The notes: a model not told the origin generated them from the sequence alone. A stretch of 64,000 bases of DNA from Lachnospiraceae bacterium (GCA_017624855.1 JAGAMF010000006.1:1-64000), one strand, 5' to 3'. Shown: positions 44,148 through 53,678, counted from the first letter of the stretch. Translations and numbers: made by a program.

Positions 44148-44225
44148 TTAATAAGCTTGAAATGTTTATTAAGGGGATAAACATTACATATTTTGTGTAA
44201 AAAGTGAGTGAAGGAGGAATGTAGT

Positions 44226-44426
44226 ATGGCAGAGAAATGTTATATCGCTCATAATACGAGAACTGACGAGTACCTTGCCGAGAAATTTCTTCGAGGATTC
44301 TATATGACGGTGGATGTGACATCGGCATTAAAATGCAAGAGTGAATTGGAATTGCAGAAGAAGATTGACAAGGCAAATGTTGATTACAAATCTCAGTTAA
44401 CCATTGAGGAAATCACAGTATACTAA
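44226..44426 (+). CDS. 66-aa hypothetical protein
   Basis: From ATG44226 (AAGGAGGA upstream; GTG44208 is upstream of that site and rejected). Mixed alpha/beta, no signal or membrane helix. No family recognised. A terminator at 44438 follows closely, so it is a separate short transcript or the end of the zinc-ribbon one. Confidence 0.55.
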   Translation: MAEKCYIAHNTRTDEYLAEKFLRGFYMTVDVTSALKCKSELELQKKIDKANVDYKSQLTIEEITVY

Positions 44427-44437
44427 TCAGGACATAC

Positions 44438-44468
44438 AAAACCAGGCAAGGAAATGTCGCCTGGTTTT
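44438..44468 (+). terminator. terminator
   Basis: Perfect 10-bp stem (44438-44447 with 44459-44468) with T-rich 3' arm. It overlaps the false start ATG44454 of the next frame. Confidence 0.75.
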
Positions 44469-44507
44469 ATATTGTTTAAAATAAACATAAGAGGATGTAT
44501 TAAAAAC

Positions 44508-45248
44508 ATGAAGTTGTATTTTTATTATTACGGCAAGGTAATACTTGGCATTACGGCAATTGCCATTTCCTTGTATATGTACATTCAAAATCCTGAGAAT
44601 TTGAATTTTACGGCTGCCGATCATTGGATTGGAGTGGATATTTTTTGGTTTATATTGTTGGTTGATTTGTTGTGGCGCTTTATTCCGGGCAAATTTCATC
44701 ATATCGGACAACAAAAGTACCTAAAGCGTAATTTTACGCCGTCCAAAGCATATGAGGAGAACGGTGCTTTTACGGATAAAGAGAAAGAACATAAGAAAAC
44801 CATGGATAAAAGAGCCGTATTTGCCTTGGGAGCATTCTTTTTGCTGAATGCTATTTGGCTGGTGCTGTATATTTTAGGAATTTTCAGACCTCAGGAGCTG
44901 TTTGGAATTATGCTTCTGTATTTTATCGGCGATATGGTGTGTGCATTCGGCATATGTCCCTTCCGATTGATTTTTCTGAAACACAGATGCTGTAATGTGT
45001 GCAGAATCTATAACTGGGATTCTTTGATGCTGGTATTTCCGCTTATGTTGGTGCCTTCCGTGTATTCATGGACCTTGGGCGTGATTGCGATTGTGTATAC
45101 TGTTCTTTGGGAAGTGTCATACCACAAGCATCCGGAGTACTTTTACGGAAGCAGTAATGCTAATTTGAATTGTAATACATGTAAACACGGAATGTGCCCC
45201 TACAGATATAAAAAAGGCAGAAAAAAGGAAACAGAAGAGACCTCGTAA
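44508..45248 (+). CDS. four-to-five-TM membrane protein with Cys clusters
   Basis: 246 residues from ATG44508; the frame is open upstream to 44454 but that start falls inside a terminator. About five hydrophobic helices (about 5-27, 40-58, 100-125, 130-150, 175-200). Two cysteine groups stand out: CPFRLIFLKHRCCNVCRIYNWD (about 155-180 region) and a C-terminal NCNTCKHGMCPYRYKKG. These may bind metal. Family not recognised with certainty. Confidence 0.6.
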   Translation: MKLYFYYYGKVILGITAIAISLYMYIQNPENLNFTAADHWIGVDIFWFILLVDLLWRFIPGKFHHIGQQKYLKRNFTPSKAYEENGAFTDKEKEHKKTMDKRAVFALGAFFLLNAIWLVLYILGIFRPQELFGIMLLYFIGDMVCAFGICPFRLIFLKHRCCNVCRIYNWDSLMLVFPLMLVPSVYSWTLGVIAIVYTVLWEVSYHKHPEYFYGSSNANLNCNTCKHGMCPYRYKKGRKKETEETS

Positions 45249-45291
45249 AAAATAGCGGTTTTGAAGTTCAAATAAGATGTTTCAAAATAAA

Positions 45292-45317
45292 AAGGAGAAT
45301 CAAAATTGATTCTCCTT
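45292..45317. terminator. bidirectional terminator
   Basis: Perfect 12-bp stem (45292-45303 with 45306-45317) between the membrane gene (+) and tRNA-Pro (-); A-run and T-run on either side. Confidence 0.75.
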
Positions 45318-45341
45318 CTTTGTTGTGTTAAAATAAAAAAA

Positions 45342-45416
45342 TCGGAGTGACAAGATTCGAACTTGCGACCTCTGCCTCCCTAAGGCAGCGCTCTAGCCAA
45401 ACTGAGCCACACCCCG
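45342..45416 (-). tRNA. tRNA-Pro(AGG)
   Basis: 75-nt cloverleaf on the minus strand: acceptor CGGGGTG/CACTCCG (one G-T pair), D-arm GGCTCAG..., anticodon stem CTGCC/GGCAG with loop TTAGGGA (anticodon AGG, codon CCU), T-arm with GTTCGAATC. Discriminator A; CCA not encoded. An A at position 34 is uncommon for bacterial proline tRNA. Confidence 0.92.
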
Positions 45417-45545
45417 ATAGTGTTATGTGAGCTTTCGTAACTCACGAATGCTATTATAAGCTGAAATATGGTCAGAAGTCAAGCACTTTTTAAAAAATAA
45501 ATAAAAAAAGAAAAATATCGAAAACTACACATTTCGGAGGATGAA

Positions 45546-46106
45546 ATGAAAGAAGAACCTAAAAACTATTTAAAGACTTTTATGGGGAAAAAAGTAGACC
45601 CCTTAACAGTTACGGCAGAAGATATTACCTTAGAGGATATTGCCCATGCCTTATCCCTTATGTGTCGGGGGAACGGGCAGGTGGTACATTTTTATTCCGT
45701 AGGACAGCATTGTATAAATTGTGCCAAGGAAGCGAAAGAAAGAGGTTGGAATGACAGATTACAGCTTGGGTGCCTGCTTCATGATGCAGCAGAAGCCTAT
45801 ATGAGTGATTTGATTACTCCGATAAAGGTTCATATGCCCCAATATTATGAAATTGAAGAGCATTTTTTAAAAGCGGTTTATGAAAAGTTCGGTCTGGCAG
45901 ATTTGTCCGAGGAAGAGTGGAGGCTTATTATGGAGGTAGACAGAGCCCTGCTCACCTATGACCTTGTAGAACTTTTAAAAGAGCCTGTGCCGGAAGAGGG
46001 GTATATGGTTACAAGGATTCCGGACATTGCTTTTCGGCCTTTTGAAGAAGTTGAAAATGAATATAAAAGCATTGCCGAAGAGCTGTTGAAGAAGATTTCG
46101 GAGTAA
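45546..46106 (+). CDS. HD-domain phosphohydrolase (YfbR-like)
   Basis: 186 residues. The HD metal site is visible: VGQHCINC (His), LLHDAAEAY (His-Asp, about 78-86) and a later Asp in DRALLTYD. The domain matches small HD hydrolases related to YfbR, which dephosphorylate 5'-deoxynucleotides. AGGAGG lies upstream. It is 45 nt ahead of the DUF2974 gene and likely cotranscribed. Substrate unproven. Confidence 0.85.
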   Translation: MKEEPKNYLKTFMGKKVDPLTVTAEDITLEDIAHALSLMCRGNGQVVHFYSVGQHCINCAKEAKERGWNDRLQLGCLLHDAAEAYMSDLITPIKVHMPQYYEIEEHFLKAVYEKFGLADLSEEEWRLIMEVDRALLTYDLVELLKEPVPEEGYMVTRIPDIAFRPFEEVENEYKSIAEELLKKISE

Positions 46107-46151
46107 AAGGAAGAAAACCGGGGAAGAATATTGTTAAAAAGGAGACTTTTT

Positions 46152-47231
46152 ATGAGCAATATTCTTGATTATGTGCGTACTTACGGTGGCGATTCTTTTC
46201 GAGAGAGAAGGTTTTGTTCGGCAGATGCATTGGTGCTGGCTCAGTTAGCATATATGAACTGGCAGAGTGCGGTGCCTACATTAAAAGACAACGGAGATTA
46301 CATTACCCTTCATGAAACCTTATATTGCGGAGATTTGGAACATATTATCCGCGGTTCGGTTTTTAAGGAAGAAAACAGGGCCTTATTTTATCAGACGGCC
46401 AACAGTCGACGGTTTGGCACATTGCGTCTGAATTATTACTCCGAGGTTTGGAATGAGGAGCGTAATCTTCAAATGTCCGCAATCACCTTTCTTTTTCCGG
46501 AAGGGGGCTTGTGTGTCAGCTTTCGCGGAACGGATGAAAGTCTAAACGGATGGAAGGAAAGCTTTAGCATGGTATATCGTTTTCCCGTGCCGGCCCAGGA
46601 ATATGCGGCAACCTATCTGTATCGGGTAGCCCGGTTAACCAAAGGCCCCATGATTGTCTGCGGTCATTCCAAGGGTGGCAATTTGGCGGTATATGCTTCC
46701 GTAAAAGGCGGAGAAGAGATTCTAAGACGAACGAAAAGAATCTATAATTTTGACGGTCCGGGATTTTGGGACGACTTTTTTAAAGAAAAGAATTACGATG
46801 CCATAGCCGGTAAAATCCGCAAATATGTGGCACCGGAAAGCTTTATTGGCTTGCTTTTAAAAGATTCGGGCAAGACTTTTATGGTGGAATGTAAGGCCAG
46901 AGGAATGGAGCAACACGATCCTTATCGCTGGGAAGTCTATAACGGCAGGCTACGTAAAGTATGCAGATATAAAAAAGAACGCAGAAAAGCGGGAGAACAG
47001 TTGAATCGGCGGATTCTTGATGCATCGAGGGAGAAATCCAGGGATGTGATTGATGCTTTTTTTAAAGCGGCTACCGATAGCGGTCTGCACAAGCTATCGG
47101 AACTGAATGCAGATTATGCATTGGAGGTTCTAAAAAATTTTCACGGAAAATATGTCTATGACAGAGAATCGTTGATTGTATTTGCAAGGCTCATGATTTA
47201 TATGCTGCCGGGGCGAAAAATCCTTCGTTGA
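46152..47231 (+). CDS. DUF2974 (Mbeg1-like) serine hydrolase
   Basis: 360 residues from ATG46152 (AAAAAGGAGAC upstream; the frame runs back to TTG46131). An alpha/beta-hydrolase core with nucleophile elbow GHSKGGN (about 178-184) and MCFRGTDESLNGWKESF-like oxyanion region (about 120-140; CVSFRGTDE). The DUF2974/Mbeg1 family is lipase-like; substrate unknown. It may share a transcript with the HD gene. Confidence 0.85.
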   Translation: MSNILDYVRTYGGDSFRERRFCSADALVLAQLAYMNWQSAVPTLKDNGDYITLHETLYCGDLEHIIRGSVFKEENRALFYQTANSRRFGTLRLNYYSEVWNEERNLQMSAITFLFPEGGLCVSFRGTDESLNGWKESFSMVYRFPVPAQEYAATYLYRVARLTKGPMIVCGHSKGGNLAVYASVKGGEEILRRTKRIYNFDGPGFWDDFFKEKNYDAIAGKIRKYVAPESFIGLLLKDSGKTFMVECKARGMEQHDPYRWEVYNGRLRKVCRYKKERRKAGEQLNRRILDASREKSRDVIDAFFKAATDSGLHKLSELNADYALEVLKNFHGKYVYDRESLIVFARLMIYMLPGRKILR

Positions 47232-47301
47232 CAGTAGCAGGAAGCCGGATACTCTGTTATAATTGTAATAGTTTTTATTAAAATAAAAGGAGCAAAAGAG
47301 A

Positions 47302-50300
47302 ATGGATGCAAAATTAAGAATTGAAGGAATTATAAATAAGACCATCAGTTATTCCATGCAGCAGAACAGGATTAATGCCTTGAAGAAAATTCGCATTGCC
47401 AATCTGACGGAGGAGGAGTACGAAGGTCTTAAAGTAAAAATCTCTTTTGCGCCGCAGTTTGCGTCGGACTTGGAAGTGGCGGTGCTGAAACTTGCGGCAT
47501 ACGAAAATATAGAATTAAAAAATATTGTGCCGGTAATTAACGGAGACTATCTGGCTTCCCTTACCGAAAAGGAAGTGGGATATGTAACGGTTGCGGTGTA
47601 CAACGGTGAAGAACTGTTGGGCAGCGAAAACTCTGAAATAGAGATTCTCCCTTACGGACAGTGGAGCGGAACGGTGTATATGCCGGAGCTTCTCTGTGCC
47701 TTTGTTATGCCCAATCATCCTGCGGTGCAGGGAATTGTTGCCAAGGCGGCGCTTTGGTTGGAAAAATGGAAGGGCGATCCGGCTATTTTAGGGTATTCCA
47801 CACAAAATCCCAATGAGGTCAGAATGCAGATGGCAGCCGTATACGAGGCAATTAAGCAGGAGGCCATTGCATATTGCCTTCCTCCCGCCTCATATGAAAC
47901 GGTGGGACAGAAAATCAGAACACCGGATGAAATAACGGGACAGAAGATGGCAACCTGCCTGGATTTGACGATTTTATATGCATCTGCGCTGGAAGCCATG
48001 GGATTAAATCCCCTGATTATGATACATAAAGAACATGCTTATATCGGTTGCTGGTTGGAGGAGAAGTCTTTTGCGGAGTGCGTGCAGGATGATGTTTCCG
48101 CACTTTTAAAAAGAACTGCCGAAGGTATTGATGAAATTGCCTTGGCGGAATGTACGGTGATGACAGCCGGTAAAAATGTGTCTTTCGAGGATGCGTGCAA
48201 GACTGCAAAAGAACAGTTGCAGAAGGAAGAAGAGTTCCGCATGGCAATCGATGTTGAGCGTTGCCGTGGCGGCAATATCAGACCTCTTCCTGCAAGAGTT
48301 TTCGAAAACGGCGTGTATACCGTTGTTTCTTACGAAACAGAAGGCGGAGAGGCCCAGGCACCTAAGGAATTAAGTAATGTGGGCCGTGGTGCCACGGTAA
48401 CAGAGAATACCATGACCAAGCAAAAGCTCTGGGAACGAAAACTGCTGGATTTAAGTCTTAGAAATACTTTGCTGAATTTCCGCGTAACCAAAGCAGGAAT
48501 TCAGCTTATGGTAGACGATCCTGCTCATTTGGAAGATGCATTATGCCATGGAGAAGATTTTGCTATTTATCCTTTGCCGGCGGATTCCAATCTTACCCCC
48601 GGAAGCGATAAAATTTTCTCTGTAACGGATTATGCGGAAGAAATCAAAACCGTTGCCGTGTCAGAATTTAAGAGTAAAAGAATTCGTACTTTTATGCAGG
48701 AAGAAGATCTTGTAAAAGGTATGAAATACTTGCAGCGACAGGCAAAATTAAGCATTGAAGAAAACGGTTCCAATACTTTATATCTGGCATTGGGCTTTTT
48801 GAAGTGGTATGAAACAGAGGTTAGTCAGAAACCCCGTTATGCCCCTCTTGTTTTGGTACCCGTTGATGTGACCAAGAAGTTGCAGGATAAAAGTTATCAC
48901 ATTCGTATTCGCGATGAAGAACCTCAGATTAACATTACATTACTGGAGTTTTTACGCCAGGATTTCGGCATGGATATCGGCGGCTTGGATCCCCTTCCCA
49001 TGGATGAAAACGGAGTAGACATTCCTTTGGTTTTAAATACGGTCAGACAAAGTATTATGGAGAAGAAACACTGGGATGTGTTGCCTTTAACCTTCCTGGG
49101 TATTTTCTCATTCAGCCGTTTTATTATGTGGAATGATTTGCGCAACCGTTCCGAAGAAATCCTCTCAAATAAAGTGGTTGCCAGCCTGATTTCGGGCAAA
49201 ATGGAATGGCAGCCTAAGGAAACCGTGGGTAGCCAAAATGCCGATGAACGAATTAAGCCCGGAGATATGGCGGTGGTAATGAGTGCCGACGCCTCTCAGA
49301 TGGTGGCGATTGAAACCGCTGCCAAGGGAGAGAGTTTTGTGTTGCACGGACCTCCCGGAACCGGTAAGAGTCAGACCATTACAAATATGATTGCCAATGC
49401 ACTTTATCAGGGCAAGTCTGTGCTTTTTGTGGCAGAAAAAATGGCAGCTTTATCCGTAGTACAGAAGCGTCTGGAAAAAGTGGGGCTTGCTCCTTTTTGC
49501 TTGGAATTGCATTCCAACAAGGCTCAGAAGCAGGCTGTTTTAAAACAGTTGGAACGTACTTTGGAAGCCGGCGGTAAAAAGAGCAGCGGCGAATTCCTGG
49601 CTTATGCGGATAAATTATACGCAGAGCGTTGTAAATTGAATGAAGTGGTGGAAGCTTTGCATGAAAAGCAGGCCAGCGGTTTCAGCATATATGAATTGAT
49701 TGGTAAATATGAGCTGCAGAAGGCTTATGACGGTAAGGTATTCTTTACGGAAGAGTGGGCCATGGATGTTAATCGTCAGGCCTATGACGATTGCTGCAGT
49801 GTATTGGCGCAGTGCGGTGCTGTAGGGGAAGAATGCGGCGGAATCAATAAGCATCCCTTAAAAGAATTTAAATTATACGAGTATTCTATGCAGCTTCGTA
49901 AAGATTGGGAGGAAATTCTATCCCGTTATCAGGTTGCGTTGAAAGAAAAGAGCAGTGTACTCGGACAGTTGTCCGCAAGTCTCGAATTGCCGGAAACTGC
50001 ATCTATGGATGATTTATGCCTGTTGGAGCGTGTTTTATCATATCTTCTCGGAATGGAAGAGATTCATGATACACTTTTAAATCAAATGTATGCGTCCGAA
50101 AAAGAAGAAGCAATTCGTGAGCAGATTACCAAGGGCAGAGATTTGCAGAGCATTCAAAAAGAGCTTTTGACACATTTTAAGCCCGCAGTATTTGACTATA
50201 ATGTAACAGATGCCAGACAGCGTTTGATTGCAGCACAGGGCAAATGGGTGTTGGGCAAGAAGATGGATATCAATGCCTTAATCAAAGAGCTCCGCTTCCT

Positions 50301-53205
50301 TGCAATCAATCCCAATATGGTGCAGGAAGCCAATTTAGAGAAACTGTATGAGCGCATTGAGCTTTATCATAAAATGAAAGGCGCCGTAACGGCAGACCCT
50401 GAATTTGAGGCTGCCTTTGGCGGTTTATATAAAGGTGCCGATACGGATTGGGAAAAATTGACAGCTGTTTATGAGAAACATCTGGCTCTTTGCCGTATTT
50501 TTACGGACAGTGAAAGTAAGGAAGGCTTTTATGCCGTTCTTTCCGGTTTGATTGCGGGAGAAGGTGTGGCGGAACTTGTAAAAGCCGAAAAAGCCGGTTT
50601 TGAAATGTTTATAGAAAAATCAAAGGCTTGTTTGGAAATTGAAAATACATTGATTACAGAATACGGCCTTGATTGGAATGCGTTCCGCAAAGAAGAAGAC
50701 TTAATTCCTGTGCTGTTTGAGCGTTGCGGCGGATGGATTTCCCATTCGGAAGAACTCAGAACATACATTGCTTACTGCAATGCGGAAAAACAGGCTGTGG
50801 AACTTGGCTTGGAAGAACTTACGGAAGGATATCGTAACGGTATGCTTTCGGAAGCGGAACTGGTGCCTGTTTTTGAGTGTAATTTTGCCAAAACGGCAGC
50901 AGGCGGTGCCATTGCGTCCAGAGAAGTGTTAACGCATTTTAGCGGCGCGGGATTTACGGCAACCATTGAGAAGTTCTGTGAAATTTCGGATAAATTCGAA
51001 TTGCTTACCAGGGAAGAAACCGTGGCAAGATTGTCTGCCAAAATTCCCGAAGCGGGAGAAGGATTTGCTGGTTCTTCGGAAATCGGTATTCTTCGCAAGG
51101 CGATTAAGAGTCAGCGCAGAGCAATGCCTATTCGTAAACTTTTTAACGAAATACCGGTGCTTCTCAGAAGAATGTGCCCTTGTATGTTAATGAGCCCCAT
51201 ATCGGTAGCTCAGTACATAGATCCCTCTTTCCCGAAGTTTGACTTGGTTATTTTTGATGAGGCTTCACAGCTTCCTACCGGTGAGTCTGTCGGTGCACTT
51301 GCCCGCGGCGAGAATGTAATTGTCGTAGGCGATCCGAAGCAGTTGCCGCCCACAAGCTTTTTCATGACCAATCAGCATGACGAAGAATATGCGGAAGTAG
51401 AGGATATGGAAAGCTTGTTGGATGACTGTCTTGCAATCAGTATGCCTCAGAATCATCTTTTATGGCATTATCGCTCAAGACATGAAAGTTTGATTGCGTA
51501 TAGCAATATGACCTACTATGATAACAAATTGTATACATTCCCTTCGCCCAACGACCGTGTATCAGAAGTAAAATGGGTTTATGTGGAAGGACAATACGAT
51601 AGAGGTAAAACAAAGCAAAATCGTGCCGAGGCCGAAGCGGTGGTAGAGGAAGTACTGCGCAGATTACGGGATGAAGAGTTGCGTAAGAGCAGTATCGGTG
51701 TTGTTACCTTCAGTTCGGTACAGCAGGAATTGATTGATGATTTAATGCAGGAAGCTTTGCATAAAGAACCGGAGCTTGAACAGTATTGTGTAAATGTGGA
51801 AGAACCGCTGTTTATCAAAAACCTTGAAAATGTTCAGGGTGATGAGCGTGATGTGATTCTTTTCTCCGTAGGATACGGTCCCGATGCCAGCGGCAAGGTG
51901 GCCATGAATTTCGGCCCTTTGAATCAGGACGGTGGCTGGAGAAGATTAAATGTGGCCATTTCCCGTTCCAGAAAGAGCATGATGATTTATTCCTCTTTCA
52001 GACCTGAAAAGCTTGATTTATCAAGAACGGCATCCGCCGGTATTGTCGGCTTAAAAGGCTTCTTGGAATTTGCCGCAAGAGGCAAAAACGCTTTATATAA
52101 GAGTGCGGATGATATTAAGCTTCGTAACAGTGATGTGGCAAAATCCATTGTTGCAAGATTAAAAGAGGCTGGATATGATGCGGATATTGATATCGGTACT
52201 TCCGAATACAAAGTGGACATCGGTGTCATCGACCCCGAAAATGCGGATCATTACTGTCTCGGTATTCTTTTGGACGGTGAGAATTATTTGGCTGCACAGA
52301 CTGCAAGGGATCGAAATCTTTTACAACCTTCCGTATTGGAAGGATTGGGTTGGAAGCTGCATCGCATATGGACCTTGGATTGGTTGGATACATCGGAGCG
52401 TGAGTTTGGAAAGCTGGAAGAAGCGATAAAAAGAGCACTGCATCCGGAGTTGTATGCAGAAGAGGAAGTCACGGATGCAGAAAGTGCAGACCAAAATTCT
52501 GATGCACAGGCAGAAGAATCCATTGCGGATGATGAAGCAGATGCTGAGGTAATCGACGAAGTAAATACGGAAGTGATTGCAGGAAGCATCAGTACCGATG
52601 CCGCACAGGAGAGTCCTGCGGTAAAAGTGCAACCTGTCCGGAAAGAATATGTACAGGTGCAGTTGCCTGTTTTAGGTGATTCGGAAGACTTTTATGAGCC
52701 GAAAACCAAGGTGCAGATTATGAAGGCCATTGAAAAAACATTGCAGGCTGAGGCACCCATTGAATATGATTTGATGAAGAAGCGGGTGCTTATGTGTTGG
52801 GGTATGATGCGTAATACTCCAAAATCCGATGCGGTCTTTGAGGAGATTCTCCGTGAAGTGCCCGTAACACAGACCAATACGGCAGGTAATACTTTCCTTT
52901 GGCTTGACAATATGGATCCTTGTAAATATGCAATCTATCGTATACATGAGGAAGGCGCCTTGGAGAAGCGAACCTTAAGCCAGATTCCGGCAGAAGAGGC
53001 AGTAAATGCGGTAAAAGAAGTACTGGATAAAAATGTTTCACTGTCACGGGATGATTTGGTAAAAGAAGCTGCAAAGGTGTTTGGTTATAACCGTGTAACG
53101 GCAAGTATCGACCAGGTACTTGGAATTGCCATTTCTTATGCAGAGCAGAGAGGTTATGCCGAAATATCCGAGGACGGTATGAGAGTTTTACAGAAAGAAC
53201 AGTAA
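47302..53205 (+). CDS. giant DUF4011 helicase with Vsr-like nuclease and DUF3320
   Basis: 1967 residues, cytoplasmic. Layout: N-terminal region with a transglutaminase-like segment (about 205-265; TCLDLTILYASALEAMG, KEHAYIGCW), DUF4011 (about 370-650), SF1 helicase with Walker A GPPGTGKS (Lys689) and Walker B DEAS (Asp1319-Glu1320), GDPKQLPP, VQGDERDVILFSVGYGPD and NVAISRSR, a Vsr/MTES_1575-like endonuclease domain (about 1613-1700; VDIGVID, GILLDGENY, LGWKLHRIWTLDW), an acidic linker (about 1715-1780) and DUF3320-like C-terminus. Related proteins appear among anti-phage candidates. No phage-defence partners are adjacent, so it acts alone if at all. Confidence 0.88.
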   Translation: MDAKLRIEGIINKTISYSMQQNRINALKKIRIANLTEEEYEGLKVKISFAPQFASDLEVAVLKLAAYENIELKNIVPVINGDYLASLTEKEVGYVTVAVYNGEELLGSENSEIEILPYGQWSGTVYMPELLCAFVMPNHPAVQGIVAKAALWLEKWKGDPAILGYSTQNPNEVRMQMAAVYEAIKQEAIAYCLPPASYETVGQKIRTPDEITGQKMATCLDLTILYASALEAMGLNPLIMIHKEHAYIGCWLEEKSFAECVQDDVSALLKRTAEGIDEIALAECTVMTAGKNVSFEDACKTAKEQLQKEEEFRMAIDVERCRGGNIRPLPARVFENGVYTVVSYETEGGEAQAPKELSNVGRGATVTENTMTKQKLWERKLLDLSLRNTLLNFRVTKAGIQLMVDDPAHLEDALCHGEDFAIYPLPADSNLTPGSDKIFSVTDYAEEIKTVAVSEFKSKRIRTFMQEEDLVKGMKYLQRQAKLSIEENGSNTLYLALGFLKWYETEVSQKPRYAPLVLVPVDVTKKLQDKSYHIRIRDEEPQINITLLEFLRQDFGMDIGGLDPLPMDENGVDIPLVLNTVRQSIMEKKHWDVLPLTFLGIFSFSRFIMWNDLRNRSEEILSNKVVASLISGKMEWQPKETVGSQNADERIKPGDMAVVMSADASQMVAIETAAKGESFVLHGPPGTGKSQTITNMIANALYQGKSVLFVAEKMAALSVVQKRLEKVGLAPFCLELHSNKAQKQAVLKQLERTLEAGGKKSSGEFLAYADKLYAERCKLNEVVEALHEKQASGFSIYELIGKYELQKAYDGKVFFTEEWAMDVNRQAYDDCCSVLAQCGAVGEECGGINKHPLKEFKLYEYSMQLRKDWEEILSRYQVALKEKSSVLGQLSASLELPETASMDDLCLLERVLSYLLGMEEIHDTLLNQMYASEKEEAIREQITKGRDLQSIQKELLTHFKPAVFDYNVTDARQRLIAAQGKWVLGKKMDINALIKELRFLAINPNMVQEANLEKLYERIELYHKMKGAVTADPEFEAAFGGLYKGADTDWEKLTAVYEKHLALCRIFTDSESKEGFYAVLSGLIAGEGVAELVKAEKAGFEMFIEKSKACLEIENTLITEYGLDWNAFRKEEDLIPVLFERCGGWISHSEELRTYIAYCNAEKQAVELGLEELTEGYRNGMLSEAELVPVFECNFAKTAAGGAIASREVLTHFSGAGFTATIEKFCEISDKFELLTREETVARLSAKIPEAGEGFAGSSEIGILRKAIKSQRRAMPIRKLFNEIPVLLRRMCPCMLMSPISVAQYIDPSFPKFDLVIFDEASQLPTGESVGALARGENVIVVGDPKQLPPTSFFMTNQHDEEYAEVEDMESLLDDCLAISMPQNHLLWHYRSRHESLIAYSNMTYYDNKLYTFPSPNDRVSEVKWVYVEGQYDRGKTKQNRAEAEAVVEEVLRRLRDEELRKSSIGVVTFSSVQQELIDDLMQEALHKEPELEQYCVNVEEPLFIKNLENVQGDERDVILFSVGYGPDASGKVAMNFGPLNQDGGWRRLNVAISRSRKSMMIYSSFRPEKLDLSRTASAGIVGLKGFLEFAARGKNALYKSADDIKLRNSDVAKSIVARLKEAGYDADIDIGTSEYKVDIGVIDPENADHYCLGILLDGENYLAAQTARDRNLLQPSVLEGLGWKLHRIWTLDWLDTSEREFGKLEEAIKRALHPELYAEEEVTDAESADQNSDAQAEESIADDEADAEVIDEVNTEVIAGSISTDAAQESPAVKVQPVRKEYVQVQLPVLGDSEDFYEPKTKVQIMKAIEKTLQAEAPIEYDLMKKRVLMCWGMMRNTPKSDAVFEEILREVPVTQTNTAGNTFLWLDNMDPCKYAIYRIHEEGALEKRTLSQIPAEEAVNAVKEVLDKNVSLSRDDLVKEAAKVFGYNRVTASIDQVLGIAISYAEQRGYAEISEDGMRVLQKEQ

Positions 53206-53220
53206 AGATAATAAAGAAAA

Positions 53221-53250
53221 ACCTACTCACATCAGTTGAGTAGGTTTTTT
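53221..53250. terminator. terminator after helicase gene
   Basis: 9-bp stem (53221-53229 with 53237-53245) and T-run of six on the + strand; A-run on the other side also gives a minus-strand terminator for the tRNA-Leu. Confidence 0.8.
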
Positions 53251-53253
53251 ATA

Positions 53254-53336
53254 TGCAGGAGAAGGGACTTGAACCCTCATGTTGTTGCCAACACACGGAC
53301 CTGAACCGTGCGCGTCTGCCATTCCGCCACTCCTGC
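53254..53336 (-). tRNA. tRNA-Leu(CAG)
   Basis: 83-nt class II tRNA: acceptor GCAGGAG/CTCCTGC, anticodon stem CACGG/CCGTG with loop TTCAGGT (anticodon CAG, codon CUG), long variable arm (GTTGGCAACAAC), T-arm GGGTTCAAGTCCC. Discriminator A, no encoded CCA. Confidence 0.95.
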
Positions 53337-53353
53337 GTTTCATTTTTTAAAAA

Positions 53354-53376
53354 AACCGAAGATAAAATCTTCGGTT
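53354..53376 (-). terminator. terminator between tRNA genes
   Basis: Perfect 10-bp stem (53354-53363 with 53367-53376), 3-nt loop, followed by a long T-run on the minus strand; ends the upstream tRNA-Leu(AAG) transcript. Confidence 0.75.
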
Positions 53377-53382
53377 CTTTAA

Positions 53383-53466
53383 TGCGGGAAAAGGGACTTG
53401 AACCCTCACGTCGTTGCCAACACTAGATCCTTAGTCTAGCCTGTCTGCCAATTCCAGCATCCCCGC
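53383..53466 (-). tRNA. tRNA-Leu(AAG)
   Basis: 84-nt class II tRNA: acceptor GCGGGGA/TTCCCGC, anticodon stem CTAGA/TCTAG with loop CTAAGGA (anticodon AAG, codon CUU), long variable arm (GTTGGCAACGAC), T-arm GGGTTCAAGTCCC. Discriminator A, CCA not encoded. A34 is unusual in bacterial leucine tRNA. Confidence 0.93.
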
Positions 53467-53616
53467 ATATCTTATCATAAGTATTGCTACTTATCTTTGC
53501 GACTTTTCAATATTAACAAAGCCTTGAGAAAAAGTCAAGGTTATTTTTAAAATTAATATAAAAATATTTTTTATCGGTGGTTCCGTAAGAAAATACTTGA
53601 ACTTTCCGGAAGACCT

Positions 53617-53678
53617 TATAAGGTTAAAAAGAAAGATTCTATAAGGTTATGGACAAAGGCAGAATGAAAAAGTAAAAT
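53617..53678 (+). promoter_or_regulatory. lrgAB promoter with paired direct repeats
   Basis: TATAAGGTTA occurs at 53617-53626 and 53640-53649 (23 bp apart), the second copy abutting TGGACA (53650-53655), 17 nt, TAAAAT (53673-53678). The layout fits an activator such as LytR, the known regulator of lrgAB in staphylococci. No LytTR gene is in the window. Confidence 0.5.

Noticed and set aside
45241..45546. possible small RNA around the tRNA-Pro gene
   Set aside because: Nothing beyond the tRNA and its terminator could be supported.
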